A stretch of 6,936 nt of DNA, taken from the NCBI GenBank assembly GCA_016765235.1, contig JAESQH010000254.1, positions 1-6,936 on the forward strand, read 5' to 3'. The notes under the pieces are model-generated. The model was not told the origin of the DNA and ran no database searches. It saw only the letters and a program-made list of their open reading frames with translations. The DNA comes from Paracoccaceae bacterium (GTDB lineage Bacteria > Pseudomonadota > Alphaproteobacteria > Rhodobacterales > Rhodobacteraceae). A program made the position numbers and the translations under genes. Of the stretch, positions 1-5,931 are shown piece by piece (the stretch's first letter is position 1; every line of letters begins with the position of its first letter).

Positions 1-903
1 AGCCAACGCCGCACCCTCCGAGACACCGTGACACCCAACTTCGGCAAAAACCACATCCGACGGGTTCGCCAACCTCGGAGCCTCTGCTTCCAACGTCTCT
101 GCGTCAAACAATCGATACGGCACGCCCAAACGTCGCGCAGTTTCAATCATCGCGGGTTCGTCACCCTTCAGATCAAGCGAAGTTACGCAAGCCACTGCCT
201 CCGGTGCTATATTCGCCTGCGCCAAACAACCCTGCACCAAATCCCACATTTCGGAAACATCACAACCACGCGCACAGCCAAGCCCCAAGACAAATCGTTG
301 CGGGTGGTAAACAAGTGTATCTGCGCCCGCATCAACAGGGGACTCCGAAGTTACCAGTCGCATAGGTCCGTCACCCGTTTCCAAATCCCAGATATTCTCG
401 CCATCGATGATCGGCTTTTCACCCGACAGCATCGCCATCATCACCGATTTTGCATCTTCAGGGTTTTTCAATCGCCACCCCATCGGTGGTTCGTCCAACG
501 ACACGCCCAGCGATACATCACCAGCGGTAGTGATCGCTGCATGGCGGCCAAGAACTTCGGCAATCTGCTTGGCTAAACGATTGGCCCCGTGGTGCCCGCC
601 CAGCAACGGAATAACGGCTGACCCATCATCGGGCACAGCAATCACCGGCGGTTCCGTCCGTTTATCGGCCAACACGGGCGCAACTGCCCGCACCAGAATA
701 CCAGCCGCACAAATCCCGATTATCGGATGCCCTGCCTGAAATAACATGCGCACGTGATCCAGCGCGTTTGGGAAATACGCATCAGCGCGATCACAGCGCC
801 CCTCGCGACCATGCACCGGCGCATTGAGCGCGGATGCAATGCGCAAGGCGGTTGCCTGACCGGAACGGGATAGACATACAACAACAGGATTTAGTTCAGC
901 CAC
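1..903 (-). CDS. cbiG: CbiG-type cobalamin biosynthesis protein (partial, 3' end beyond window)
   Basis: I translated the minus strand by hand from a GTG at 903; the frame stays open for 301 codons to the window edge. Residues 64-76 read ICAAGILVRAVAP, followed by DDG at 92-94 and LLGGHHGANRLA at 100-111, the hallmark of the CbiG N-terminal/central region. LGLGCARGC at 206-214 begins the CbiG C-terminal (CobE-like) domain, and the end GVSEGAALA fits it. In the anaerobic pathway CbiG opens the delta-lactone of cobalt-precorrin-5A and releases acetaldehyde; the C-terminal domain alone is the CobE homologue of aerobic producers. The start overlaps the cobI end by 13 nt, and an AAAGG sits 9 nt upstream of GTG, supporting this start. 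The protein may be complete shortly after the edge, or fused to CobJ as in some relatives; the window cannot tell. Confidence 0.88.
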   Translation of the reverse strand, partial: MAELNPVVVCLSRSGQATALRIASALNAPVHGREGRCDRADAYFPNALDHVRMLFQAGHPIIGICAAGILVRAVAPVLADKRTEPPVIAVPDDGSAVIPLLGGHHGANRLAKQIAEVLGRHAAITTAGDVSLGVSLDEPPMGWRLKNPEDAKSVMMAMLSGEKPIIDGENIWDLETGDGPMRLVTSESPVDAGADTLVYHPQRFVLGLGCARGCDVSEMWDLVQGCLAQANIAPEAVACVTSLDLKGDEPAMIETARRLGVPYRLFDAETLEAEAPRLANPSDVVFAEVGCHGVSEGAALA

Positions 904-1595
904 GGATCTTGGCCTTTCGTAACAAGGATCATTGAGAAATACGGAGCGTCACAAGGCGCGCCTTCCAGCGGCAGCACCTTTTGCGATTGAAGACTGGCGC
1001 GCTCCACATAAACTGCGTTTTCGGTAAGGCCCAAAGCGTCCAGCACTTTGCGGATTTTTTCCAGATGGCGACCCACTTTCATGATCACAACAGCCTCGGC
1101 TTCCGCGATGCGAACGCGCATGGTATCTTCATCCAACGGGCCGGGAATTATGGTCAACATTTCGTTGCGGGCGGTCAACGGGCGACCGGCAACGGCCGCA
1201 CACGCGGTCACAGACGTCACGCCCGGGACAACTTCGGTTTCGTATTTCCCGGCAAGCCGCGCAAACAGGTACATGAACGTGCCATAGAAAAACGGATCCC
1301 CCTCGCATAACACTACCACGTCGCGTCCAGCGTCCAGATGGCCGGCAATATCTGCGGCTCCTTGATCATATGCCGCCTGCGCGGGGCTGCGTTCAACCGT
1401 CATCGGGATGTGAATTGTTACTTCGATAGTGTCGTCAGAAATAATATCTGCCGCAATCGAACGCGCGAAACTTTCGCCACCCGAAAGCGCGGGATAAGCC
1501 ACCACTTCAGCCCCTGAAATTAGGCGATAGGCCTTCAATGTCATCAGTTCAGGATCACCGGGGCCGAGACCGATACCGTACAACATTCCACTCAT
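891..1595 (-). CDS. cobI: Precorrin-2 C(20)-methyltransferase
   Basis: CobI transfers a methyl group from SAM to C20 of precorrin-2 to give precorrin-3A; the homologue CbiL does the same on cobalt-factor II. The 234-residue product has the tetrapyrrole methylase fold signatures: GIGLGPGDPELMTLKA at 7-22, CEGDPFFYGTFMYL at 97-110 (the GDP loop for SAM) and EVVPGVTSV at 121-129. Length is normal for CobI. The open frame extends 15 codons upstream to an ATG at 1640, but I chose the ATG at 1595 because it overlaps the cobL stop as ATGA and gives the usual short N-terminus before the glycine-rich strand. A further ATG three codons on is also possible. The ribosome-binding site is weak, consistent with translational re-initiation after cobL. 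Whether the real substrate carries cobalt is uncertain because CbiX is encoded in the same operon. Confidence 0.93.
   Translation of the reverse strand: MSGMLYGIGLGPGDPELMTLKAYRLISGAEVVAYPALSGGESFARSIAADIISDDTIEVTIHIPMTVERSPAQAAYDQGAADIAGHLDAGRDVVVLCEGDPFFYGTFMYLFARLAGKYETEVVPGVTSVTACAAVAGRPLTARNEMLTIIPGPLDEDTMRVRIAEAEAVVIMKVGRHLEKIRKVLDALGLTENAVYVERASLQSQKVLPLEGAPCDAPYFSMILVTKGQDPWLN
913..917 (-). promoter_or_regulatory. Ribosome-binding site for cbiG, inside cobI
   Basis: On the minus strand AAAGG lies 9 nt before the GTG at 903. No ATG in this frame is seen close by, so the site supports the GTG start within the cobI coding sequence. Confidence 0.5.
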
Positions 1596-2791
1596 CTTTT
1601 GATCAAACTCCACTGTGTGACAGGCCGCAAAGGTTTCCAACTGGTTAACGAACCTAACGGCTCAACCCGGTTCACCGAAATCTGCACCAAATCGCCGCCG
1701 AATTCTTTGTAAAGCTCCACGAGCAAGCCCTCGGATTCCAACGTCACAGCGTTCGCTACCAACCGCCCTAACGGTCGCAGCGCCGCCCAACAGGCTGTAA
1801 ATGTTTCGCGTGACAAGCCACCACCAATAAAAATGGCATCTGGCAAAGCCAGTCCTTTGAGTGCCGCAGGCACATATCCATCGATTAACTCTAGCGCCGG
1901 AACACCCAACGCCTGCGCATTGCCTGCCGCCATGGTCCGACGATCAGCCCGCGGTTCAATCCCGACTGCGCTGGCATACCGCGCCGCCCGCATCCACTCC
2001 ACGGCAACCGATCCACATCCCGTGCCAACATCCCATAAAAGCGCTCCGCGCATCGGCATCAATTTCGCCAACGTCGCAGCCCGAACCTCGCGTTTCGTCA
2101 TCGTTCCATCGTGGATAAATACCTCGTCCGACATGCCTGGCACGCGGGGCAACAAGGCCGCGTCCGGTGCTGCGATACATTCCACTGCCAAGGTGTTAAA
2201 CGCAGGGACTTCGTGGTTCCAAGTATCGGCAATACCCTCAAAACGCTGTTCGCCCGAACCACCCATTGCCGCCAGAACCGTCATACGACTTTGGCCAAAC
2301 CCGCGCGCAGATAAAAATGCCGCAATCTGCGCCGGCGTTTCTTCGCCCGTTGTCAAAATCAGCAAGCGAACATCCGGCTGGATGAACGCAATCATTTGCT
2401 CCACAGGGCGACCATGCACGGTCAATGTTTCCAGATCCGCCATGCTCCACCCCATGCGGGCCGAAGCCAACTGGAACGCCGACACCTGCGGGTGATAGGT
2501 GATCTCGTCCGGCGCAATACTCCGCCCAATCCGCGCCCCGACGGAAAACCACAGCGGGTCCCCCGTTGCCAACACCACAACCCGCTTGCCGCGTCGCGAT
2601 TCCAACTCACCGATCAACGCATCGAAGGGCGAGGGCCATGCCAACATTTCGGCATCAGCGTTCGCCGACAAAATGTGATGCCGCGTACCACCGACAATAA
2701 CTTCTGCCGCCTCGACAACGGCGCGGGTGGCAGGCGTCAAACCATCCAGTCCGTCCTCGCCTATTCCAACAATATGTAACCAAGGGGTCAT
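1592..2791 (-). CDS. cobL: Precorrin-6Y C(5,15)-methyltransferase (decarboxylating), CbiE-CbiT fusion
   Basis: CobL methylates C5 and C15 of precorrin-6B (also called 6Y) and removes the acetate carboxyl at C12, giving precorrin-8X. The 399-residue protein has both expected domains. The CbiE-like half (about 1-205) begins WLHIVGIGEDGLDGLTP and has ATGDPLW at 75-81. The CbiT-like half (about 220-399) has DEVFIHDGTMTKREVR at 222-237, the SAM motif DVGTGCGSVAVEWMR at 254-268, and DAIFIGGGLS at 318-327. The length is that of full CobL, so both reactions should be retained. The ATG overlaps the cobH stop as ATGA, and a strong GGAGG lies 7 nt upstream inside cobH. The stop overlaps the cobI start in the same way. 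The fused form is typical of aerobic producers, though not exclusive to them. Confidence 0.96.
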   Translation of the reverse strand: MTPWLHIVGIGEDGLDGLTPATRAVVEAAEVIVGGTRHHILSANADAEMLAWPSPFDALIGELESRRGKRVVVLATGDPLWFSVGARIGRSIAPDEITYHPQVSAFQLASARMGWSMADLETLTVHGRPVEQMIAFIQPDVRLLILTTGEETPAQIAAFLSARGFGQSRMTVLAAMGGSGEQRFEGIADTWNHEVPAFNTLAVECIAAPDAALLPRVPGMSDEVFIHDGTMTKREVRAATLAKLMPMRGALLWDVGTGCGSVAVEWMRAARYASAVGIEPRADRRTMAAGNAQALGVPALELIDGYVPAALKGLALPDAIFIGGGLSRETFTACWAALRPLGRLVANAVTLESEGLLVELYKEFGGDLVQISVNRVEPLGSLTSWKPLRPVTQWSLIKR

Positions 2792-3423
2792 GTGTTTTCC
2801 TCCGGCAAACCAGCCGCCATTGCATTCACAGCAGCCGAGGCCATGGCCGAACCGCCACGCCGCCCTTGAAGCGACAAAAACGGTACACCGCGTGGATTGG
2901 CAGCCAGTTCAGCCTTGCTTTCCGCTGCCCCAACGAAACCGACCGGAAACCCGAGAATAGCAGCCGGTTTGGGCCAGCCTTCATCAAGTTTCTCTAGCAG
3001 ATGGAAAAGCGTTGTCGGCGCGTTGCCAATCGCCACCACCGCCCCTTCGATATGGTCACGCCACAGTTCCACTGCGGCCGCCGAACGTGTTGTTTCAAGT
3101 GTTTCGGCCAAACCCGCCGTACGCGGGTCATTGAGAGTGACGATAACTTCGTTGCCCGAAAGATACCGCCGAATAATCCCAGCCCCAACCATTTCGACAT
3201 CACACAAAATCGGAGCGCCCGCAGCAATCGCTAAACCAGCGGCAGCCTGTACATCGGGTGAAAACGCCAAATCGTCGACGATATCCACCATCCCGCACGC
3301 ATGAATCAAGCGGGTGGCGGCTGGGTACAACCCTTCTGGCAACCCCGAAAAATCGGCCTCTGCACGCACCATCGCAAAGGATTGCGCGTAAATCTTCGCC
3401 GGGGATTTCTCGTACTTCATCAT
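2788..3423 (-). CDS. cobH: Precorrin-8X methylmutase
   Basis: CobH (CbiC in the anaerobic route) moves the C11 methyl group of precorrin-8X to C12, forming hydrogenobyrinic acid. The 211-residue protein is of normal size. RLIHACGMVD (38-47) contains His41, matching the catalytic histidine known in this family. Other conserved stretches are CDVEMVGAGI (74-83), AIGNAPTTLFHLLE (131-144), GFPVGFVGAAESK (158-170) and GRRGGS (187-192). The start ATG at 3423 shares one base with the cbiX stop (TAATG); a second ATG follows immediately, so the N-terminus could be one residue shorter. The 3' end overlaps cobL by four bases. This is a soluble cytoplasmic enzyme, and there is no sign of damage. Confidence 0.96.
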   Translation of the reverse strand: MMKYEKSPAKIYAQSFAMVRAEADFSGLPEGLYPAATRLIHACGMVDIVDDLAFSPDVQAAAGLAIAAGAPILCDVEMVGAGIIRRYLSGNEVIVTLNDPRTAGLAETLETTRSAAAVELWRDHIEGAVVAIGNAPTTLFHLLEKLDEGWPKPAAILGFPVGFVGAAESKAELAANPRGVPFLSLQGRRGGSAMASAAVNAMAAGLPEENT

Positions 3424-4508
3424 TAGCCGTTCAAACGCTTGCGCACAGATTCCGGCCCATGTGGATGGTTCGCTTGCGGATATTCAGGGTGTGCGTGATC
3501 ATGATCATGGCTGTGCGAATGCGCATGGTTGTGTTCGTGGTGATGGTCGTGATCCATATCCAAACGGCACGCGCCAGTGCAAAAATCATCGCATAAATCA
3601 CAGGTCTCCACTGTTGCACCCGGTGCGTTCGCGCCTTGGCCCTCAACATGGTGATGGTGGCTTTCTTGCGCCATGCCTTGCTCGGCCTCGAACCCCAATA
3701 TTTGCTCGCGGTATTTGCACATACCGCAGTTCATATTGTTGGAGCCTTCAAGGATTTCGCGCACCCGCTCGGCGAAGGTTTCGATAACTTTGGGGTGGTC
3801 GTTCAGATAGCCCGCTTTGATGAAATCAATGTCAGGATATTTGGCTGAAGCTTCGTCCGTGAAACCGTAAATCCGGTCGATCAGTACACCTGCAAACAAG
3901 AAATACGGAAAGACGATAACGCGTTTATAACCAAGGCGCGCAACGTGATCGAGGCACGGTTCTACCAGCGGGAAAGTCACGCCGGAATAGCCGACCTCGG
4001 TCCAGCCGAATCCCATGCCCTCTTGCAGCATTCGCGCGACCTTGGAGACGTTACCATTTGCATCAGGATCAGACGCGCCACGGCCGATTACGACCAAGCA
4101 GGTCTGGTGCAATGGCATCTCACCGTGCGCGGCGTTTGCCTTGTCGACGGCCTGTTTGATGCGGTCCGAGGCGGCTTCCAGCATTTTGGAATCCACACCC
4201 AATTCGCGCCCGTATTCAACAGTGATTCCATGCTTGGCGGCATAAGTGTTCAGCACCGTCGGGATGTCATTCTTGGCGTGCATCGCAGCGAACAGCATGC
4301 CGGGCACGGCGAGGATATGATCACATCCCGCGTTGCGCAAATTGTCGAGGCCATCACGCATGACGGGATTGGCAAATTCGAGGTAGCCATAGTCCACATC
4401 CCAATCTGGAAAATGGGGTTTTAGGCCTTGGGCCACCTGCGCGAATTCATCGACTGCGGCTTGACTGCGGGATCCGTGCCCGCAAACCATTACACCATAT
4501 TTAGTCAT
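3423..4508 (-). CDS. cbiX: Sirohydrochlorin cobaltochelatase, long CbiX with Cys motif and His-rich tail
   Basis: CbiX inserts Co2+ into sirohydrochlorin, the early cobalt step; some relatives load Fe2+ for siroheme. The 361-residue protein has two chelatase-like halves. In the first, CGHGSRS (9-15) with His11, and FAAMHAKNDIP (73-83) with His77, match the two metal-holding histidines of class II chelatases. The second half has VVIGRGASDPDANGNV (139-154) and FPYFLFAGVLIDRI (200-213). After residue 255 comes MNCGMC (259-264), matching the MxCxxC motif linked to an Fe-S centre in long CbiX proteins. Then come HHHH at 284-287, four cysteines at 303, 306, 310 and 314, and a tail with 14 His among residues 320-350. 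The ATG lies 4 nt after the small upstream gene, with AAGG 10 nt before it. The His tail probably binds or stores metal, which is an inference. Confidence 0.95.
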   Translation of the reverse strand: MTKYGVMVCGHGSRSQAAVDEFAQVAQGLKPHFPDWDVDYGYLEFANPVMRDGLDNLRNAGCDHILAVPGMLFAAMHAKNDIPTVLNTYAAKHGITVEYGRELGVDSKMLEAASDRIKQAVDKANAAHGEMPLHQTCLVVIGRGASDPDANGNVSKVARMLQEGMGFGWTEVGYSGVTFPLVEPCLDHVARLGYKRVIVFPYFLFAGVLIDRIYGFTDEASAKYPDIDFIKAGYLNDHPKVIETFAERVREILEGSNNMNCGMCKYREQILGFEAEQGMAQESHHHHVEGQGANAPGATVETCDLCDDFCTGACRLDMDHDHHHEHNHAHSHSHDHDHAHPEYPQANHPHGPESVRKRLNG

Positions 4509-4512
4509 AATT

Positions 4513-4665
4513 TCAGTGCCTTACAGCGTTAAAAGTGGCCAGTGACACAACGCCAACAACGACTGCGATTAGATACGCCACGTGCGGGACGTGAATCGCG
4601 CCAGCAGCCGAGTGGGCAAAGGCTGGCGTGGCTGTGAGGGTCGCTAGAGCAATAAGAATTCGCAT
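4513..4665 (-). CDS. Small exported or membrane-anchored His-containing protein, first gene of the operon
   Basis: The 50-residue product starts MRILIALATLTATPAFAHS, a convincing signal peptide with a likely cut after AFA. A short segment with three His (IHVPH and the His just after the cleavage site) follows, then one hydrophobic helix (about residues 31-44, YLIAVVVGVVSLAT) and the tail FNAVRH. I chose the ATG at 4665 over an in-frame one 22 codons upstream because it follows a good ribosome-binding site (GGAAGGG, 6 nt spacing) and opens directly into the signal peptide. The stop is 4 nt from the cbiX start, so the two are almost surely co-translated. I do not recognise the family. Its place beside a cobaltochelatase and its His residues suggest a role in cobalt handling at the inner membrane, loosely like the small CbtB proteins, but it does not show the usual CbtB pattern. 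Function remains unassigned. Confidence 0.68.
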   Translation of the reverse strand: MRILIALATLTATPAFAHSAAGAIHVPHVAYLIAVVVGVVSLATFNAVRH

Positions 4666-4666
4666 T

Positions 4667-4707
4667 GTTTTCCCTTCCGGTTTCATCGGTCCACCATGGA
4701 AGAAAAC
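4667..4707 (-). promoter_or_regulatory. Hairpin that can sequester the ribosome-binding site of the first gene
   Basis: Bases 4667-4672 (gttttc) pair with 4702-4707 (gaaaac), and 4675-4678 (ttcc) with 4698-4701 (ggaa), leaving a 2-nt bulge. On the minus-strand transcript the 3' arm contains the GGAAGGG ribosome-binding site (4672-4678) of the gene starting at 4665. When folded, translation of the small protein, and by coupling of cbiX, would be reduced. The pairing is seen in the sequence; the regulatory role is inferred. Confidence 0.5.
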
Positions 4708-4806
4708 GCATAATGTCGCCCTTTCGGGCACCTGACAGTTCCGGCTTTGGCCCCCTATTTGGGTCGACCTTCACCAGACGCGCTTTCAGCCCCGAAGGGC
4801 ACCGTC
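4668..4806 (-). ncRNA. Structured 5' leader, possible divergent cobalamin riboswitch
   Basis: Read on the minus strand from 4806, GACGGTGCCC-TTCG-GGGC-TGAAA resembles the start of alphaproteobacterial cobalamin riboswitches. It is followed by TCTGGTGAAGG, a GC hairpin (4749-4769), and AAAGCCGGAACTG, again in the order seen in that family (the GGTG element, an extra stem, then CTG). A GAAA-tetraloop hairpin GCCC/GGGC lies at 4718-4729, closed further by GTC/GAC (4715-4736). A CCATGG...CCGGAAGG hairpin resembles the CCACTG...GGGAAGG stem. Against this, the core CCCGCnACTG is not present in standard form and no convincing B12 box follows. The location is right: a long leader of a cobalamin operon. 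It could be a variant riboswitch, a decayed one, or an unrelated structured leader. Confidence 0.42.
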
Positions 4807-4879
4807 TATGGGGGTATTTGTAGGTGGCGGCGGGACCATGCGCAAGCCCGTTTGCGACGGATTTTGGCCCGATTTCGCG

Positions 4880-4899
4880 GTACACAACCCGTACACAAC
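4880..4899 (-). repeat. Tandem 9-bp direct repeat, possible operator
   Basis: GTTGTGTAC on the minus strand (gtacacaac on plus) occurs at 4880-4888 and 4891-4899, exactly 11 bp apart, about one helical turn. The pair lies a few bases downstream of the predicted transcription start near 4904, a position typical of repressor operators. Which protein would bind is unknown. Confidence 0.4.
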
Positions 4900-4910
4900 G
4901 CGTATGCACG

Positions 4911-4938
4911 ATTTTATGTGTGGTTAACAGAAGGTTAA
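4911..4938 (-). promoter_or_regulatory. Candidate promoter of the cobalamin operon
   Basis: On the minus strand TTAACC (4933-4938, 4 of 6 to TTGACA) and TAAAAT (4911-4916, 5 of 6 to TATAAT) are separated by 16 bp. Transcription would start near 4904 and give a leader of roughly 240 nt before the ATG at 4665. GGTTAA on plus is itself repeated at 4922-4927, 11 bp from the -35 copy. No better promoter was seen in the 4666-4986 gap. Confidence 0.45.
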
Positions 4939-4964
4939 TGCACCTTAAGGCTGGCGGAATGTAG

Positions 4965-4985
4965 GGTGTGCGGTCCCCGCGCACC
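4965..4985. terminator. GC hairpin directly after the unknown gene, weak terminator candidate
   Basis: ggtgtgcg (4965-4972) and cgcgcacc (4978-4985) form an 8-bp stem with one T-G mismatch around a 5-nt loop, beginning 1 nt beyond the stop codon of the minus-strand gene that ends at 4987. No T-run follows on either strand, so an intrinsic terminator is doubtful; it may only slow polymerase or protect the 3' end. Confidence 0.25.
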
Positions 4986-4986
4986 A

Positions 4987-5868
4987 TTACGAATTCCTCA
5001 AATTCAATTTCGCGATACCTGCAAGCGTTGATGCCACGTCTGCTGGCAAGTACGGTAAAAGTCCTGTTAGCGCCAAACTTTCAATTGTCTGCATCTCTTT
5101 TGTGGGGGCCATCTTCTTGCCCAACATCCGTGCTAACCCTGACGAACTGAGCCATATTGTAAAAGCAACAGACTCAAAATGCGCCTGAAGGTTATCAACA
5201 ATATTTTCTTCGCGATTTCGCAAACCGTGAAATAGTGCATAGCCGTGATATGAACCGTGAATAATTTCGGAACTGACATCAAAGATCATGCCCTCTATCC
5301 CACCGAAATAAAGACCGCTGGTTGAATCCACGGCTATGATCGCGTTCATCATATCATCACGTGTTTCTGGAAAACAAACACGTGATGATTTCCCATTTGA
5401 AAACATGGCAAGTGCCTCTTTCACCCGCGGATCATCTCGCCTCAAGCGTGGGCTGCGCTCTACCTTTAACATATGCAGTCCTGCTTTTTGCACTTCAGTT
5501 TGTGACCTGAACGTCTTGTAAACCGAATACAACTCTGCTCTTTCCGCGCGCTCACCATCATCAAGCGCAATAAACGCTGCCGTAAGGCACGTCTCATAAA
5601 AAATTCGAGCTAGGGCAATAGAATCCTTCAAATGCAGACTTAACATCTTGGAAAGCTCCAAAATGGAACCCAGCGTATTTATCGCAGAAAGTAGTTGGGC
5701 AGATACTACACGATATTGGGATCGGTTATTCTCGTTCTTGTGGTCCAACGAGGCAAGAATCAATGGCACCGCGGCCTTATTAAGTTCACCCGAAAATCTT
5801 TCAAGTTCCTCAGAGGTTGCTCGCGTTTCGTCAGTATCATACTGGTCTACTCGAAGTCTATCAGACAC
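4987..5868 (-). CDS. Protein of unknown function, possibly DUF5677-like
   Basis: The start is a GTG at 5868 with AGGA 5 nt upstream. The 293-residue product has no signal peptide or clear membrane segment and looks alpha-helical, with long amphipathic stretches at about 50-125. ALARIFYETCLTAAFI (85-100) and SSEIIHGSYHGY (199-210) recall the R-x-x-x-E and His-containing signatures of DUF5677-type helical proteins; this is a memory-based resemblance and not a firm assignment. It has no obvious link to cobalamin. Two sampled 60-base lines gave 43% G+C each, against 62% in a cobL line and 47-55% in cobO lines, so it may be a later arrival. It sits between cobO and the operon promoter on the same strand. 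Residues 161-172 are encoded by a perfect inverted repeat (see separate entry). The reading frame is intact. Confidence 0.75.
   Translation of the reverse strand: MSDRLRVDQYDTDETRATSEELERFSGELNKAAVPLILASLDHKNENNRSQYRVVSAQLLSAINTLGSILELSKMLSLHLKDSIALARIFYETCLTAAFIALDDGERAERAELYSVYKTFRSQTEVQKAGLHMLKVERSPRLRRDDPRVKEALAMFSNGKSSRVCFPETRDDMMNAIIAVDSTSGLYFGGIEGMIFDVSSEIIHGSYHGYALFHGLRNREENIVDNLQAHFESVAFTIWLSSSGLARMLGKKMAPTKEMQTIESLALTGLLPYLPADVASTLAGIAKLNLRNS
5353..5389. repeat. Perfect 14-bp inverted repeat with 9-nt loop inside a coding sequence
   Basis: atcatcacgtgttt at 5353-5366 is the exact reverse complement of aaacacgtgatgat at 5376-5389; the loop is ctggaaaac. Each arm contains the palindrome CACGTG. 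It encodes residues SSRVC-FPE-TRDD (161-172) of the unknown protein. The flanking bases do not pair, so 14 bp is the full extent. Confidence 0.9.
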
Positions 5869-5894
5869 AAATTTCCTATGCGCCGTTTTCAGTT

Positions 5895-5900
5895 TTTATA
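5895..5900 (-). promoter_or_regulatory. Possible -10 element for the unknown gene
   Basis: TATAAA on the minus strand lies about 26 bp before the GTG at 5868, in the 63-bp gap after cobO. No recognisable -35 hexamer is found at the right distance. The gap has no clear terminator for cobO either, so read-through from cobO is equally possible. Confidence 0.25.
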
Positions 5901-5931
5901 CATTAGGCATTTTCTCGATAAGGAAAACTCC

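Noticed and set aside
28..739. Plus-strand open frames of 182 and 110 codons
   Set aside because: They are antisense to cbiG, whose minus-strand translation has clear conserved motifs; the plus-strand peptides are low-complexity and resemble nothing.
1596..1640. 15-codon N-terminal extension of cobI
   Set aside because: The ATGA overlap with cobL and the position of the glycine-rich motif favour the ATG at 1595.
1833..2495. Plus-strand open frame of 220 codons
   Set aside because: It is a shadow of cobL, created by codon bias on the opposite strand; no ribosome-binding site or recognisable domain.
3480..3560. Repeated gatcatgatcatg and similar short repeats
   Set aside because: They are the codons of the His/Asp-rich CbiX tail, so low-complexity coding explains them.
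4605..4640. B12-box-like stretch (GCGACCCTCACAGCCA) inside the small gene
   Set aside because: The first part resembles the 3' end of a cobalamin riboswitch, but the conserved GGAGACC portion is missing and the bases encode a well-formed signal peptide; treated as chance similarity.
4529..4987. Minus-strand open frame of 152 codons across the leader and small gene
   Set aside because: It runs through the promoter and structured leader in another frame from the signal-peptide gene and gives a Cys/Arg-rich sequence without family features.
5910..5927. ttttc/gaaaa hairpin in the cobO to unknown gene gap as a terminator
   Set aside because: The stem is only five A/T-rich pairs with an 8-nt loop and there is no following T-run on the minus transcript.
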